Under the pieces are notes generated by a model that saw only the letters and a program-made list of their open reading frames with translations, did no database searches and had not been told where the DNA came from. Below, one piece after another: positions 26,149 through 34,640 of a stretch of DNA of 64,000 nt. Location: positions 41,469 through 105,468 of the forward strand of contig CAJTTI010000012.1 of NCBI GenBank assembly GCA_910579225.1. Direction: 5' to 3'. Origin of the DNA: an uncultured Lachnospiraceae bacterium (GTDB lineage: Bacteria > Bacillota > Clostridia > Lachnospirales > Lachnospiraceae). The position numbers were made by a program, and so were the translations under genes. How positions within the stretch are numbered: position 1 is the first letter of the stretch; the number at the start of each line of letters is the position of its first letter.

Positions 26149-26288
26149 TGGGAACTTTAATGGCGGGATTGGCAGTTTTACTGATTGCCGGTAATGCGGT
26201 ATGCTGCATTTGGAAAGACAAAAAGTTTTCGGGAAGTTGTATGGGCTGTCCGGGAAATTGCGGGGGATGCAGGCGATCTAGAAACTGA
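26148..26288 (+). CDS. FeoB-associated Cys-rich membrane protein, 46 aa
   Basis: A very small gene that overlaps the feoB stop by one base. One membrane segment (LMAGLAVLLIAGNAVCCIW) is followed by a short basic, cysteine-rich tail with CMGCPGNCGGC. This is the pattern of the FeoB-associated Cys-rich membrane protein family, which may bind iron or contact FeoB; the function is unproved. Translational coupling to feoB is implied by the overlap. Confidence 0.85.
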   Translation: MGTLMAGLAVLLIAGNAVCCIWKDKKFSGSCMGCPGNCGGCRRSRN

Positions 26289-26526
26289 GCGGATAATGCT
26301 GTAAAAAAAGAGACATATTTTTCTGAACGGAGACTGAAAATTATGGTCTCTGTTCAGGATCCAGGAGAAAGCAGAAAGGAGATGTTGGAAAGGTAAAGAG
26401 ATATAACAAAAAGGAATATTTGGAAAATCTTGCATATATAGACAAAAGAACTGATATCGCATATAATTTTTACATAAATGGAACTCTGGAATGTATTCCG
26501 GATCCTGCAGTCAGGTAGGGAAGAAG

Positions 26527-27438
26527 ATGGATTTAAAGCAGTTGCAGTATTTTGTAGTCAGTGTGGACAGTGGGAGCCTGAAAAAGGCAGCGGAGATCCT
26601 GTACACTTCTCAGCCCCACATCAGTAAAACCATAAAATCCCTGGAAGCAGAGTTACAGACGGTACTTCTCACAAGGAAAGCCAGGGGAGTGGAAGCGACG
26701 GAAACAGGGAAAAAGGTTTATGAACATGCGTGCAGGATTCTGATGGAAACCGGAAAGATTCAGAATGTCCGGGGAAACAGGACTTCGTGTACTCTTTCTG
26801 TTACGTCCGTACTAAATAATCACCTAGCTGATTTGTTCCGGAGATTTTATACGGAAGAATTGAAGTGCCTGATTCCTGGTCAATATATGGAGTGTAGTAT
26901 GAAGGAGATTTTTCAGCGTATACACCGTCATACAGCAGAGCTGGGTTTTGTCTATGTGGATATGCGGCAGATGACAGCCTTTTTGCAAACGCTGGAATAT
27001 CGGTATCTGGAATTTGCGGAAATTCATAAAGAAACGCCGCTTTTATTCGTTGGACCGAAGAATCCATTGTATATGGAAACTATGGTAACAAATAAAGAAC
27101 TGAGGAATCTACAGTATGTACAAATGAAAGAGGAACAGGAAGCTCTGAATATTCACCTGGTTCAGGGAACGGATGACTACCGGTATTATCGAAGTCATGG
27201 ACAGATCATGCTTACTAACAGCAGAGAGATGGTTTTGAAGCTTGTTCAGGCTACTTCTCTTGGAAGCATCAGTTGTGGTTTGTCTGTAGAAGAAGGTGAA
27301 AGAGAGGGGCTGAGGGGGATTCCGATCCGTGGGACGAAAAACAGCATTGTATTTGGGTATATCAGACGGAAACGTGATGGGATGTCTTTGGCGGCAGCTC
27401 AGTTTGCAGATTATGTAAAAAAGAACTGGAATATGTAA
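26527..27438 (+). CDS. LysR family transcriptional regulator
   Basis: 303 aa. The N-terminal winged helix-turn-helix is clear (LQYFVVSVDSGSLKKAAEIL, TSQPHISKTIKSLE), followed by a LysR effector-binding domain. I start at 26527, after AGGGAAG; an ATG at 26491 in frame lacks a ribosome binding site. It lies 238 nt after the FeoB-associated gene, in the same direction, with a TATAAT in between, so it may have its own promoter. The target is unknown; an iron role is suggested only by position. Confidence 0.85.
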   Translation: MDLKQLQYFVVSVDSGSLKKAAEILYTSQPHISKTIKSLEAELQTVLLTRKARGVEATETGKKVYEHACRILMETGKIQNVRGNRTSCTLSVTSVLNNHLADLFRRFYTEELKCLIPGQYMECSMKEIFQRIHRHTAELGFVYVDMRQMTAFLQTLEYRYLEFAEIHKETPLLFVGPKNPLYMETMVTNKELRNLQYVQMKEEQEALNIHLVQGTDDYRYYRSHGQIMLTNSREMVLKLVQATSLGSISCGLSVEEGEREGLRGIPIRGTKNSIVFGYIRRKRDGMSLAAAQFADYVKKNWNM

Positions 27439-27509
27439 ATGAATTGTGCAATTGATAGAGTTTCTTAATACATCGGGGATTGCATTATTCCCATTTTTTA
27501 TCATTGTTG

Positions 27510-27525
27510 GTTAGCAAAGACTAAC
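27510..27525 (+). promoter_or_regulatory. DtxR-like dyad before the DUF2325 gene
   Basis: GTTAG-CAAAGA-CTAAC, perfect 5-bp arms with a 6-nt spacer, ending 3 nt before the AGGAGG of the next gene. Matches the dyads at 23348 and 23973. Confidence 0.5.
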
Positions 27526-27542
27526 TTCAGGAGGTGTTAAAG

Positions 27543-27824
27543 ATGAGTGTAGTAATTGTGGGGGGACATGACCGGATGGTCTGCCAATATATAAAAATTT
27601 GCAAAAATTACCAGTGCAAGACGAAAGTATTTACACAGATGTCGGCCAACCTGGATAAACAGATGGGGAGTCCGGATTTGTTTATACTTTTTACAAACAC
27701 AGTATCCCATAAGATGATCAAAACCGCAGTGGATGAAGCCAGACGGAAAAAGATTGATGTGGTGCGTTGTCATACCAGCAGCGGAGCAGCACTAGAAAAT
27801 ATCCTGAAAAAATATGCTGTTTAG
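27543..27824 (+). CDS. DUF2325 domain protein, 93 aa
   Basis: Small soluble protein with the DUF2325 pattern: VVIVGGHDRM at the N-terminus, a central FILFTNTVSH strand-turn and a late VRCHTSSGAALENIL. The function of the family is unknown. GGAGG lies 8 nt before the ATG at 27543. The upstream dyad matches two sites of the feo locus, which links this gene to iron control. Followed by a 243-bp gap in which only the promoter at 27967-27995 is evident. Confidence 0.82.
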   Translation: MSVVIVGGHDRMVCQYIKICKNYQCKTKVFTQMSANLDKQMGSPDLFILFTNTVSHKMIKTAVDEARRKKIDVVRCHTSSGAALENILKKYAV

Positions 27825-27966
27825 GAATGGATGGAATTTAGCGGAGGATTTATACAGAATTACCAGGAAGTACGCTGCTTTGCTACACAAATCTGACCAG
27901 GAACTGCTTTACTCTGTAATTTTTTCTTAAAAATGTGAAAATCCTGTGTATTTCCAGAATTTTAAC

Positions 27967-27995
27967 TTGTCAAATGAAAGGTTTATGCGTAAAAT
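27967..27995 (+). promoter_or_regulatory. Promoter of the flavin reductase gene
   Basis: TTGTCA (27967-27972), 17-bp spacer, TAAAAT (27990-27995). Confidence 0.5.
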
Positions 27996-28067
27996 GGAAA
28001 AGGCAAAGCTGCGTGGTATTATGCGGTGTATGCTTTTTCCATTTTGTGTATCAGGAGGATACGGGGC

Positions 28068-28652
28068 ATGGCAAAACAGTATTTTCGACCCGGAAATATG
28101 CTGTATCCGCTGCCGGCAGTGATGGTAAGCTGCCAGAGACAGGGAGAGAAGCCAAACATTATCACAGTTGCGTGGGCGGGAACGATCTGTTCTTCTCCGG
28201 CCATGGTGTCCATATCTGTCCGAAAGGAACGGTATTCTTATAAGATCATAAAAGACACGGGAGAGTTTGTCATCAATCTTGTGACGAAGGACCTGGTGCG
28301 TGCGCTTGATTACTGCGGCGTACGGTCAGGCAGAGACGTGGATAAATATAAAGAAATGCACCTGACGGTTCTGCCTTCCAGAATTGTTGCGGTTCCCGGA
28401 ATTGGAGAGAGTCCGGTGAATATAGAATGCCGTGTGACAGAGACGAAGTCCCTGGGCAGTCATGATCTGTTTCTTGCAGAAGTGGTAAATGTGACGGTCG
28501 AAGACCAGTATATGAACAGAAATGGAAAGTTTGAACTGAATCAGGCTGGGCTGGTTACGTATTCTCATGGGGAATATTTTGAACTGGGAAAGAGATTGGG
28601 AAGCTTTGGCTATTCGGTTCAGAAAGAGAGAAAGAAAAATAAGAAAAAGTAA
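28068..28652 (+). CDS. Flavin reductase-like FMN-binding split-barrel protein
   Basis: 194 aa flavoprotein of the flavin_Reduct (DIM6/NTAB) family. Recognisable blocks are PLPAVMVSCQ, NIITVAWAGTICSSPAMVSISV with RKERYSYKII, and GEFVINL. Members bind FMN and reduce flavins or act as small oxidoreductases; the partner is unknown. GGAGG lies 9 nt before the ATG. The C-terminus is strongly basic (KERKKNKKK). It ends 17 nt before the M23 peptidase gene and may share its transcript. Confidence 0.85.
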   Translation: MAKQYFRPGNMLYPLPAVMVSCQRQGEKPNIITVAWAGTICSSPAMVSISVRKERYSYKIIKDTGEFVINLVTKDLVRALDYCGVRSGRDVDKYKEMHLTVLPSRIVAVPGIGESPVNIECRVTETKSLGSHDLFLAEVVNVTVEDQYMNRNGKFELNQAGLVTYSHGEYFELGKRLGSFGYSVQKERKKNKKK

Positions 28653-28669
28653 GGATTTGAACCTGTTTC

Positions 28670-30124
28670 ATGCGAAAGAAGAGACTATTTGGTAAAAATT
28701 TTAAATTAAAATATGCGATGACTGCCGTAGGGTGCTGTATGGCGCTTTTGTGCGCAGTACCTATTCTGGGGGATACATATGGCTTGGAGACGACTTATTG
28801 CGAGGTGCTTCTGGATGGCGAGGTGATCGGAGCAGTATCGGATCCATCTGTAGTAGATCAGGCGTTTTTGGATGCCCGGGCCCGGATTGCCAGAGAGACC
28901 AGTGGACTGGTCCTGGCCAACGTGGCCTGTGAGTTTGAACAGGTGGATAAACTGGTAGGCAGCACGTTGGAGTCAGAAGGGCTTAAAGATCTGATTTATA
29001 ATCTGTTGAAAGAAAAGGTAAAGACGGCTAAACAGAAATATTATCTGGTGAAGGTTAATGAGTTTACTGTGAACCTGGCGACCATAGATGAAGTAAAATC
29101 ACTTTTGCTGGCGGCGCTTGCTCCTTATGATCCGGATGGATTGTTCGGAGTGGAAGTGGTTTCCGACACCAGCAGGGAATTGAATGCCTTTACGATTGAA
29201 GTGGTTCCCAAAGGAGAGGTTCCGGAAGGGGATGGCCTGAAAGCACTGGACTTTTTTGAAAAAGTGGAGATTGCGGAAGCTTATATTGATCCGGAGCAGC
29301 TGACAAGTCTGCAGGATGCCATTGATGCGGTGACAAAAGAAAAGGAAAAGAATCAGATCTATGAGGTGCAGGCCGGAGATACGCTTTCTGTGATTGCCAA
29401 CAGCAGGGGATATTATGTAAATGAAGTGCTGGCGCTGAATCCGGGACTGAGCAGGGATGCCATGCTGAATATCGGGGATGAGATTATTATCAGCGTACCG
29501 GAACCGGAGCTGTCCATTGCTTCTACAGTTCAGTATACTTATGAAGAGGACTACTATGCGGAAACCCAGTACATAGAGAATGACAGCTGGTACACTACCC
29601 GGCGCGAGGTGCGTCAGGAGGCGTCTCCCGGGCACCATGAAGTAACGGTGCTGACTTCTCTGAAAAATCAGACAGAGACCGGGCGGGAAATGATAGCGGA
29701 GAACGTGATGGTAGAACCGGTGCCGGAAATCATAGAGAAGGGAACACAGACACCGCCTACCTATATTAAGCCGGTGACAGGCGGCGTGTTTACATCGGGC
29801 TTTAAAATGCGGTGGGGAAGCATGCACAGAGGAATTGACTGGGCGGTGCCCACAGGTACGGCGGTACGGGCGTCCTGCGGCGGTACGGTGGTCAGTGCGG
29901 GCTGGATGGGCAGCTATGGATATTGTGTAACACTGAGTCATCCGGACGGACGACAGACCCGGTATGCACATCTGAGCAAGATCCTGGTGTCTGTGGGACA
30001 GAAGGTGGATCAGAACCAGACCATCGCCCGGAGCGGAAGCACAGGACGGAGTACAGGGCCCCATGTGCATTTTGAGATCATCATTGGCGGACAGCGGGTG
30101 AACCCGCTGCAATATCTGAATTAA
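28670..30124 (+). CDS. Secreted M23 endopeptidase with LysM and G5 domains
   Basis: 484 aa cell-wall hydrolase. A basic N-terminus and a membrane/signal segment (AMTAVGCCMALLCAVPIL) are followed by a region of about 190 aa of mixed structure, a LysM domain (~230-275, YEVQAGDTLSVIANSRG), a G5 domain (~300-360, HHEVTVLTSLKNQ) and a C-terminal zinc peptidase M23 domain (~385-484). The M23 zinc ligands are present in HRGIDWA and GPHVHFE. It probably cleaves peptide cross-links in peptidoglycan, anchored by LysM. No strong ribosome binding site is seen. A terminator follows. Confidence 0.92.
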   Translation: MRKKRLFGKNFKLKYAMTAVGCCMALLCAVPILGDTYGLETTYCEVLLDGEVIGAVSDPSVVDQAFLDARARIARETSGLVLANVACEFEQVDKLVGSTLESEGLKDLIYNLLKEKVKTAKQKYYLVKVNEFTVNLATIDEVKSLLLAALAPYDPDGLFGVEVVSDTSRELNAFTIEVVPKGEVPEGDGLKALDFFEKVEIAEAYIDPEQLTSLQDAIDAVTKEKEKNQIYEVQAGDTLSVIANSRGYYVNEVLALNPGLSRDAMLNIGDEIIISVPEPELSIASTVQYTYEEDYYAETQYIENDSWYTTRREVRQEASPGHHEVTVLTSLKNQTETGREMIAENVMVEPVPEIIEKGTQTPPTYIKPVTGGVFTSGFKMRWGSMHRGIDWAVPTGTAVRASCGGTVVSAGWMGSYGYCVTLSHPDGRQTRYAHLSKILVSVGQKVDQNQTIARSGSTGRSTGPHVHFEIIIGGQRVNPLQYLN

Positions 30125-30173
30125 AAGGCAAGAGTTCTTTCCTGGTCACAGGCCTTATATAGAAATTGATGTA

Positions 30174-30214
30174 ATGCGGAATTGCCGGATGGTTTGGGCG
30201 GTTCCGCATTTTTT
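30174..30214 (+). terminator. Terminator before the fab operon
   Basis: ATGCGGAA (30174-30181) pairs with TTCCGCAT (30202-30209), with an inner GCC/GGC pairing, and runs into TTTTTT. Confidence 0.75.
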
Positions 30215-30234
30215 GGGAACCTTTTGCAAAATAC

Positions 30235-30289
30235 TTGACAAACGCACCGGTCCCGGATATACTTTAGCCGAAATAGTTTGATAATCAAA
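30235..30289 (+). promoter_or_regulatory. fabH promoter and FabT-like box
   Basis: TTGACA (30235-30240), 17-bp spacer, TATACT (30258-30263). Just downstream of the predicted start site, TTTGATAATCAAA (30277-30289) is a near-perfect palindrome matching the FabT operator known from streptococci (TTTGATTATCAAA), where the MarR-type repressor FabT controls fatty acid synthesis. Confidence 0.8.
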
Positions 30290-30315
30290 ATAATAAGGAG
30301 AATAGAGGACGGAAT

Positions 30316-31281
30316 ATGAACGCAAAGATCATTGGAACCGGCTGTCAGCTGCCGGCATATGCGGCGGATAATAATTATCTGTCGACACTGGTGGAGACCA
30401 GTGATGAATGGATCACAGAGCGCACCGGTATCAGGATGCGCCATCTGGCACAGAAGGAGACGACCACCTCTCTGTCCGTGGATGCGGCAGAAAAAGCGCT
30501 CGCATCTGCCGGCATGCAGGCAGCAGATATCGACCTCCTGATCGTGGCGACGATCACTGCTGATACAGAGACGCCCAGCACTGCATGCCGGGTTCAGGCA
30601 GAGATTGGAGCGGTAAATGCAGTGGCGTTCGACATTAACGCGGCCTGTTCCGGCTTTTTGTATGCGCTACATATTGCGGATGCTTTTATAAAAAGCGGCG
30701 TCTACAAAAATGCGCTGCTGATCGGAGCGGAGACGCTGTCAAAGCTGGTGGACTGGACAGATCGGGGGACATGTGTGCTCTTCGGAGACGGGGCAGGGGC
30801 TGCAGTCCTGACTGCGTCAAAGCAGGGAGGAGTTCTCTCACAGTCCGTAGGGAGCAATGGGAATAAGTGGGAGGTTCTTTCTTGCGCGGCGCGTCCGGTA
30901 AGAAATCCGGTATGCCAGAGTGAAGAGGTTCCGGGATATCTGAGAATGGATGGACAGGAGGTCTTTAAGTTTGCAGTAAAGACCGTGCCTTTGTGTATTG
31001 AAGATGCACTGGAGAAGGCAGGATTACAGCCGGAAGAGATCACGCATTATCTGCTGCATCAGGCCAACAAAAGGATTATTCAGACAGTGGCGAAGCGCCT
31101 GAAGCAGCCGGAGGAGCGGTTCCCCATGAATATTGATCAGTGTGCCAATACGTCCGCGGCCAGTCTGCCGATTCTGCTGGCGCAGATGGATACCCAGGGA
31201 CGGCTGCATCCGGGGGATAAACTGGTACTGTCCGGCTTCGGGGCAGGGCTGACCTGGGGAGCGTGTGTACTGGAGTGGTAA
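30316..31281 (+). CDS. fabH: Beta-ketoacyl-ACP synthase III
   Basis: Starts fatty acid chains by condensing acyl-CoA with malonyl-ACP. 321 aa thiolase fold. The catalytic triad is visible: Cys in NAACSGFLYA, His in LLHQANKRI and Asn in QCANTSAAS. The substrate-gate start DEWITERTGI is present. First gene of the fab operon, under its own FabT-like site; the ATG at 30316 follows a GAGGA element. Confidence 0.96.
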   Translation: MNAKIIGTGCQLPAYAADNNYLSTLVETSDEWITERTGIRMRHLAQKETTTSLSVDAAEKALASAGMQAADIDLLIVATITADTETPSTACRVQAEIGAVNAVAFDINAACSGFLYALHIADAFIKSGVYKNALLIGAETLSKLVDWTDRGTCVLFGDGAGAAVLTASKQGGVLSQSVGSNGNKWEVLSCAARPVRNPVCQSEEVPGYLRMDGQEVFKFAVKTVPLCIEDALEKAGLQPEEITHYLLHQANKRIIQTVAKRLKQPEERFPMNIDQCANTSAASLPILLAQMDTQGRLHPGDKLVLSGFGAGLTWGACVLEW

Positions 31282-31318
31282 GTCGATATTTTTGATATTA
31301 TTTTTCTGAAAAAGGATA

Positions 31319-31361
31319 TTGACAAAACGGCGGACCGACTATATACTTTGATTGTCAAAGT
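31319..31361 (+). promoter_or_regulatory. acpP promoter and FabT-like box
   Basis: TTGACA (31319-31324), 17-bp spacer, TATACT (31342-31347). The perfect dyad ACTTTGATTGTCAAAGT (31345-31361) overlaps the -10 element. Same TTTGA-N3-TCAAA core as before fabH. Confidence 0.8.
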
Positions 31362-31406
31362 AATTGAAAAGAAAAACAGTTTATTGATTAAAAGGAGAAG
31401 AATACA

Positions 31407-31640
31407 ATGTTAGAGAAGATCAAAGAGATGGTAGCAGAGCAGTTGAATGTGGAAGCAGCAGACCTGGCAGCAGAGACTTCTTTTAAAGATGATCTGGGAG
31501 CAGATTCTCTGGATCTGTTTGAGCTGGTGACAAACCTGGAAGATGAGTATGAGATTGAGATTCCGTCTGAGGAGCTTGAGAATCTCACAACGGTAGGTGC
31601 AGTCGCAGATTATCTGAAGGCCAAGGGGATCGAAGAGTAA
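31407..31640 (+). CDS. acpP: Acyl carrier protein
   Basis: 77 aa, strongly acidic four-helix protein. The phosphopantetheine attachment serine is in the motif GADSLDLFEL, at about residue 36. AAGGAG before the ATG. It has a separate promoter from fabH, which would allow the high ACP levels cells need. Confidence 0.95.
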   Translation: MLEKIKEMVAEQLNVEAADLAAETSFKDDLGADSLDLFELVTNLEDEYEIEIPSEELENLTTVGAVADYLKAKGIEE

Positions 31641-31672
31641 GGAATCAAGGAAGAAGAAAGCAGGTGTCTGTT

Positions 31673-32599
31673 ATGAAGACAAGAGTTACGGAACTGTTGG
31701 GAGTAGAGAAGCCGATCATCCAGGGCGGTATGGCATGGGTTGCAGAGTCCCATCTGGCGGCTGCTGTATCGGAGGCAGGCGGGTTTGGACTGATTGGTGC
31801 AGCGAATGCGCCGGCGGATGTGGTGCGGAATTATATCCGAGAGGCAAAAGAACTGACGGACAGACCTTTTGGCGTCAATATCATGCTTTTAAGTCCCTTT
31901 GCGGATGATATCGCACAGGTGGTGGTGGAAGAAGGCGTGGCTGCAGTGACCACAGGAGCCGGAAATCCGGAGAAATACATGGCACAGTGGAAGGCTGCGG
32001 GGATTAAGGTTATCCCGGTGGTGGCATCCGTAGCTCTTGCAAAGCGTATGGAGCGTTGCGGAGCAGATGCGGTGGTTGCGGAAGGAACCGAGTCCGGCGG
32101 ACATATCGGCCAGGCAACGACTATGACGCTGGTGCCTCAAGTGGTGGACGCCGTGACCGTTCCAGTCATTGCCGCGGGTGGCATTGCAGACGGAAGAGGT
32201 TTTGCAGCAGCCATGATGCTGGGCGCGGAAGCAGTACAGATGGGTACCCGGTTCTGCGTATCCGATGAATGTGTGATCCATGAGAAATATAAGGAGCGTA
32301 TTCTGAAGGCAAAGGACATTGATTCTGAGGTGACCGGGAGAAGCCACGGGCATCCGGTACGGGGACTGCGCAATAAGATGACCCGGGAATATCTGAAGTT
32401 GGAAGCTGCCGGTGCAGGTTTTGAGGAATTGGAGAAACTGACCCTGGGAGGGCTCAGGAAGGCGGTCGTGGAAGGCGATACAGATAACGGTTCCGTTCTC
32501 GCAGGCCAGATTGCAGGTATGGTGAGCAGACGCCAGAGCTGTCAGGAGATCATTGACGAGATCATGGATCAGGCAGAGCATTTGTTAAAATTAAAGTAG
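31673..32599 (+). CDS. fabK: Enoyl-ACP reductase II (FMN, FabK type)
   Basis: Reduces enoyl-ACP in the last step of each elongation cycle. 308 aa FMN-dependent TIM barrel of the nitronate monooxygenase/FabK family, with IIQGGMAWVA, GTESGGHIG, VIAAGGIADGRG and MGTRFCVSDE. FabK in place of FabI fits a Firmicute lacking the short-chain reductase. I chose the ATG at 31673; a GTG at 31664 in the same frame is possible. The 298-bp gap after it carries a FabT-like dyad at 32719-32731. Confidence 0.92.
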   Translation: MKTRVTELLGVEKPIIQGGMAWVAESHLAAAVSEAGGFGLIGAANAPADVVRNYIREAKELTDRPFGVNIMLLSPFADDIAQVVVEEGVAAVTTGAGNPEKYMAQWKAAGIKVIPVVASVALAKRMERCGADAVVAEGTESGGHIGQATTMTLVPQVVDAVTVPVIAAGGIADGRGFAAAMMLGAEAVQMGTRFCVSDECVIHEKYKERILKAKDIDSEVTGRSHGHPVRGLRNKMTREYLKLEAAGAGFEELEKLTLGGLRKAVVEGDTDNGSVLAGQIAGMVSRRQSCQEIIDEIMDQAEHLLKLK

Positions 32600-32718
32600 A
32601 GCCAGAAGATGTAGCAGGCATGTGACGTTAATGCCATGGGCTGTAGGAAGCTGGTGCACGAAAAGAAGGAGGACTGTTGTGCAGGATGGCATGGCAGTCC
32701 CTGTTTTCAGATAGAAAT

Positions 32719-32731
32719 TTTGACATTCAAA
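32719..32731 (+). promoter_or_regulatory. Third FabT-like dyad, upstream of fabD
   Basis: TTTGACATTCAAA has the same TTTGA-N3-TCAAA architecture as the fabH and acpP boxes. The core promoter around it is unclear (a TTGCGT-17-TATGAT pair lies further downstream), so this is a weaker call. A hairpin with GGACTG/CAGTCC arms lies just before it. Confidence 0.45.
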
Positions 32732-32897
32732 GGAAATATTCGGGAAACGGCTTTTTCTGCAATTTGTCTTGCGTTTGAAAATTGACAGAAGTATGATAAA
32801 TGGCATATGGACGGAAGTTCTATGGGTGCAGGATTTAGTGTTTTTTATATAGAATGGCGATGTGTTTAGCGAACAAAGGACAGGAGAGATTAAAAAG

Positions 32898-33815
32898 ATG
32901 AGTAAGACTGCATTTGTATTTCCAGGTCAGGGCGCACAGTATGTGGGCATGGGAAAGGATTTTTATGAAGCATTTCCGGAGTGCCGGGAAGTATTTGAGA
33001 CAGCTTCCGAAGCGTCGGGACTTGACATTGCGAAGCTTTGCTTTGAAGAAAATGAGCAAATCAATCAGACAGAATATACACAGATTTGCATGCTTGCCGC
33101 GGAAATGGCGGTGCTCCGGGCTGTGGAAGCAAAAGGCGTACGCTCTTCTGTGAATGCGGGCCTGAGCCTGGGAGAATACGGTGCGCTGGTGGCATCAGGG
33201 GCTATGGGGCTTAAAGATGCTTTTAAAGTTGTGCGCAGGCGCGGGCTCCTCATGCAGGAGGCGGTGCCCACAGGAGGCGCTATGGCAGCAGTCCTTGCCA
33301 TGGATGCGGCAAAGATCGAGGAAATCTGCGAACAGACGGAAGGGCTCGTTTCCATTGCAAATTATAACTGTCCGGGGCAGATTGTGATTACCGGAGAGGA
33401 GAGTGCAGTGGATGCAGCGTGTGAGGCGCTGAAGACAGCTGGAGCAAAGAGGACCATACGCCTGAATGTAAGCGGTCCGTTTCATTCGCAGATGCTTACA
33501 GAAGCGGGTAAGAAGCTTATGGAGGTCCTGGAGGATGTGGAGCTTAGAGCGTTTGACATACCATATATTACGAATGTGACGGCAGACTATGTGACTTCCA
33601 CAGACAGAATCAAAGATCTGCTCTGCCGCCAGGTGTCTTCTAGTGTACGCTGGCAACAGTCCGTGGAGCGCATGATCGCAGATGGTGTGAACACCTTCAT
33701 TGAGATGGGGCCCGGGAAGACTCTGTCCGGTTTTATGCGGAAGATCAGCCGGAATGTGAAGATGATGAATATTGAGAACATGGCGGATTTTGAGAAAGTC
33801 ACAGAGACACTGTAA
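32898..33815 (+). CDS. fabD: Malonyl-CoA:ACP transacylase
   Basis: Transfers malonyl from CoA to ACP. 305 aa. N-terminal FVFPGQGAQYVGMG, nucleophile serine in AGLSLGEYGA and the histidine in GPFHSQML are present, along with the late EMGPGKTLSGF. Start at 32898 chosen for CAGGAGA upstream; an in-frame ATG at 32862 lacks one. Fourth gene of the fab operon. Confidence 0.95.
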   Translation: MSKTAFVFPGQGAQYVGMGKDFYEAFPECREVFETASEASGLDIAKLCFEENEQINQTEYTQICMLAAEMAVLRAVEAKGVRSSVNAGLSLGEYGALVASGAMGLKDAFKVVRRRGLLMQEAVPTGGAMAAVLAMDAAKIEEICEQTEGLVSIANYNCPGQIVITGEESAVDAACEALKTAGAKRTIRLNVSGPFHSQMLTEAGKKLMEVLEDVELRAFDIPYITNVTADYVTSTDRIKDLLCRQVSSSVRWQQSVERMIADGVNTFIEMGPGKTLSGFMRKISRNVKMMNIENMADFEKVTETL

Positions 33816-33899
33816 AACAGCAAAAGCCCGAAGAATGCCCGGAAGGATTTTGGGACGTGAAGAGGGCTGAAACGGAACTTGGATCAGGAGAATAAAGGA

Positions 33900-34640
33900 A
33901 TGTTAAAAGGAAAGATCGCCCTGGTGACCGGGGCTGCGAAAGGGATTGGCCGTGCGGTTGCTCTGGCTCTGGCAGAGGAGGGGGCGACTGTAATCGTCAA
34001 CTACAATGGTTCCAGAGAGAGGGCAGAACAGACAGCAGAGGAAATCAAAGCACTTGGAGCCGATGGACGTGTATACCAGTGTAACGTGGCAGATACACAG
34101 GCGACGCTGGCCATGGTAAAGGAAGTGACTGCAGAATATGGACGGCTGGACATTCTGGTCAACAATGCAGGAATAACGAGAGACAATCTGATCATGAAAA
34201 TGTCAGAAGAAGACTTTGATGAAGTGATCAATGCCAATCTGAAAGGCTGCTTTAACACCATCAAGGCAGTGAGCCGTCAGATGCTGAAACAGCGGTCCGG
34301 GCGTATTATCAATATCACGTCCGTTTCCGGTATCCTTGGAAATGCAGGGCAGGCTAACTATGCGGCGTCCAAGGCAGGTATCATCGGCCTGACAAAGACC
34401 ATGGCAAGAGAACTGGCAAGCCGCGGAATCACGGTAAATGCAGTGGCGCCGGGATTCGTGGATACGGATATGACGCAGGTGCTTTCTGACAGTGTCAAAG
34501 AAGCGGCGACGGCCCAGATTCCTCTGGGACGCTTTGGAAAGCCGGAGGACATTGCCAATATGGTGGCGTATCTGGCTTCGGAAAAAGGAGCATATATTAC
34601 AGGGCAGATCATCAGTGTAGACGGAGGTATGGCGATCTAA
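33900..34640 (+). CDS. fabG: 3-oxoacyl-ACP reductase
   Basis: NADPH-dependent short-chain dehydrogenase of 246 aa that reduces the 3-keto group. Cofactor motif TGAAKGIGRA, NNAGITRDN, catalytic Ser in NITSVSGI and the YAASKAG motif are all present. Start at 33900 with GGAG at 9 nt. Its TAA overlaps the fabF ATG by one base. Confidence 0.95.
   Translation: MLKGKIALVTGAAKGIGRAVALALAEEGATVIVNYNGSRERAEQTAEEIKALGADGRVYQCNVADTQATLAMVKEVTAEYGRLDILVNNAGITRDNLIMKMSEEDFDEVINANLKGCFNTIKAVSRQMLKQRSGRIINITSVSGILGNAGQANYAASKAGIIGLTKTMARELASRGITVNAVAPGFVDTDMTQVLSDSVKEAATAQIPLGRFGKPEDIANMVAYLASEKGAYITGQIISVDGGMAI

Noticed and set aside
26323..26357. Hairpin CTGAACGGAGAC/GTCTCTGTTCAG as a feo terminator
   Set aside because: The stem is fair but no T run follows; function cannot be assigned.
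29099..30112. A 337-codon antisense frame within the M23 peptidase gene
   Set aside because: Shadow of a GC-skewed coding region; low-complexity translation with no recognisable domain.
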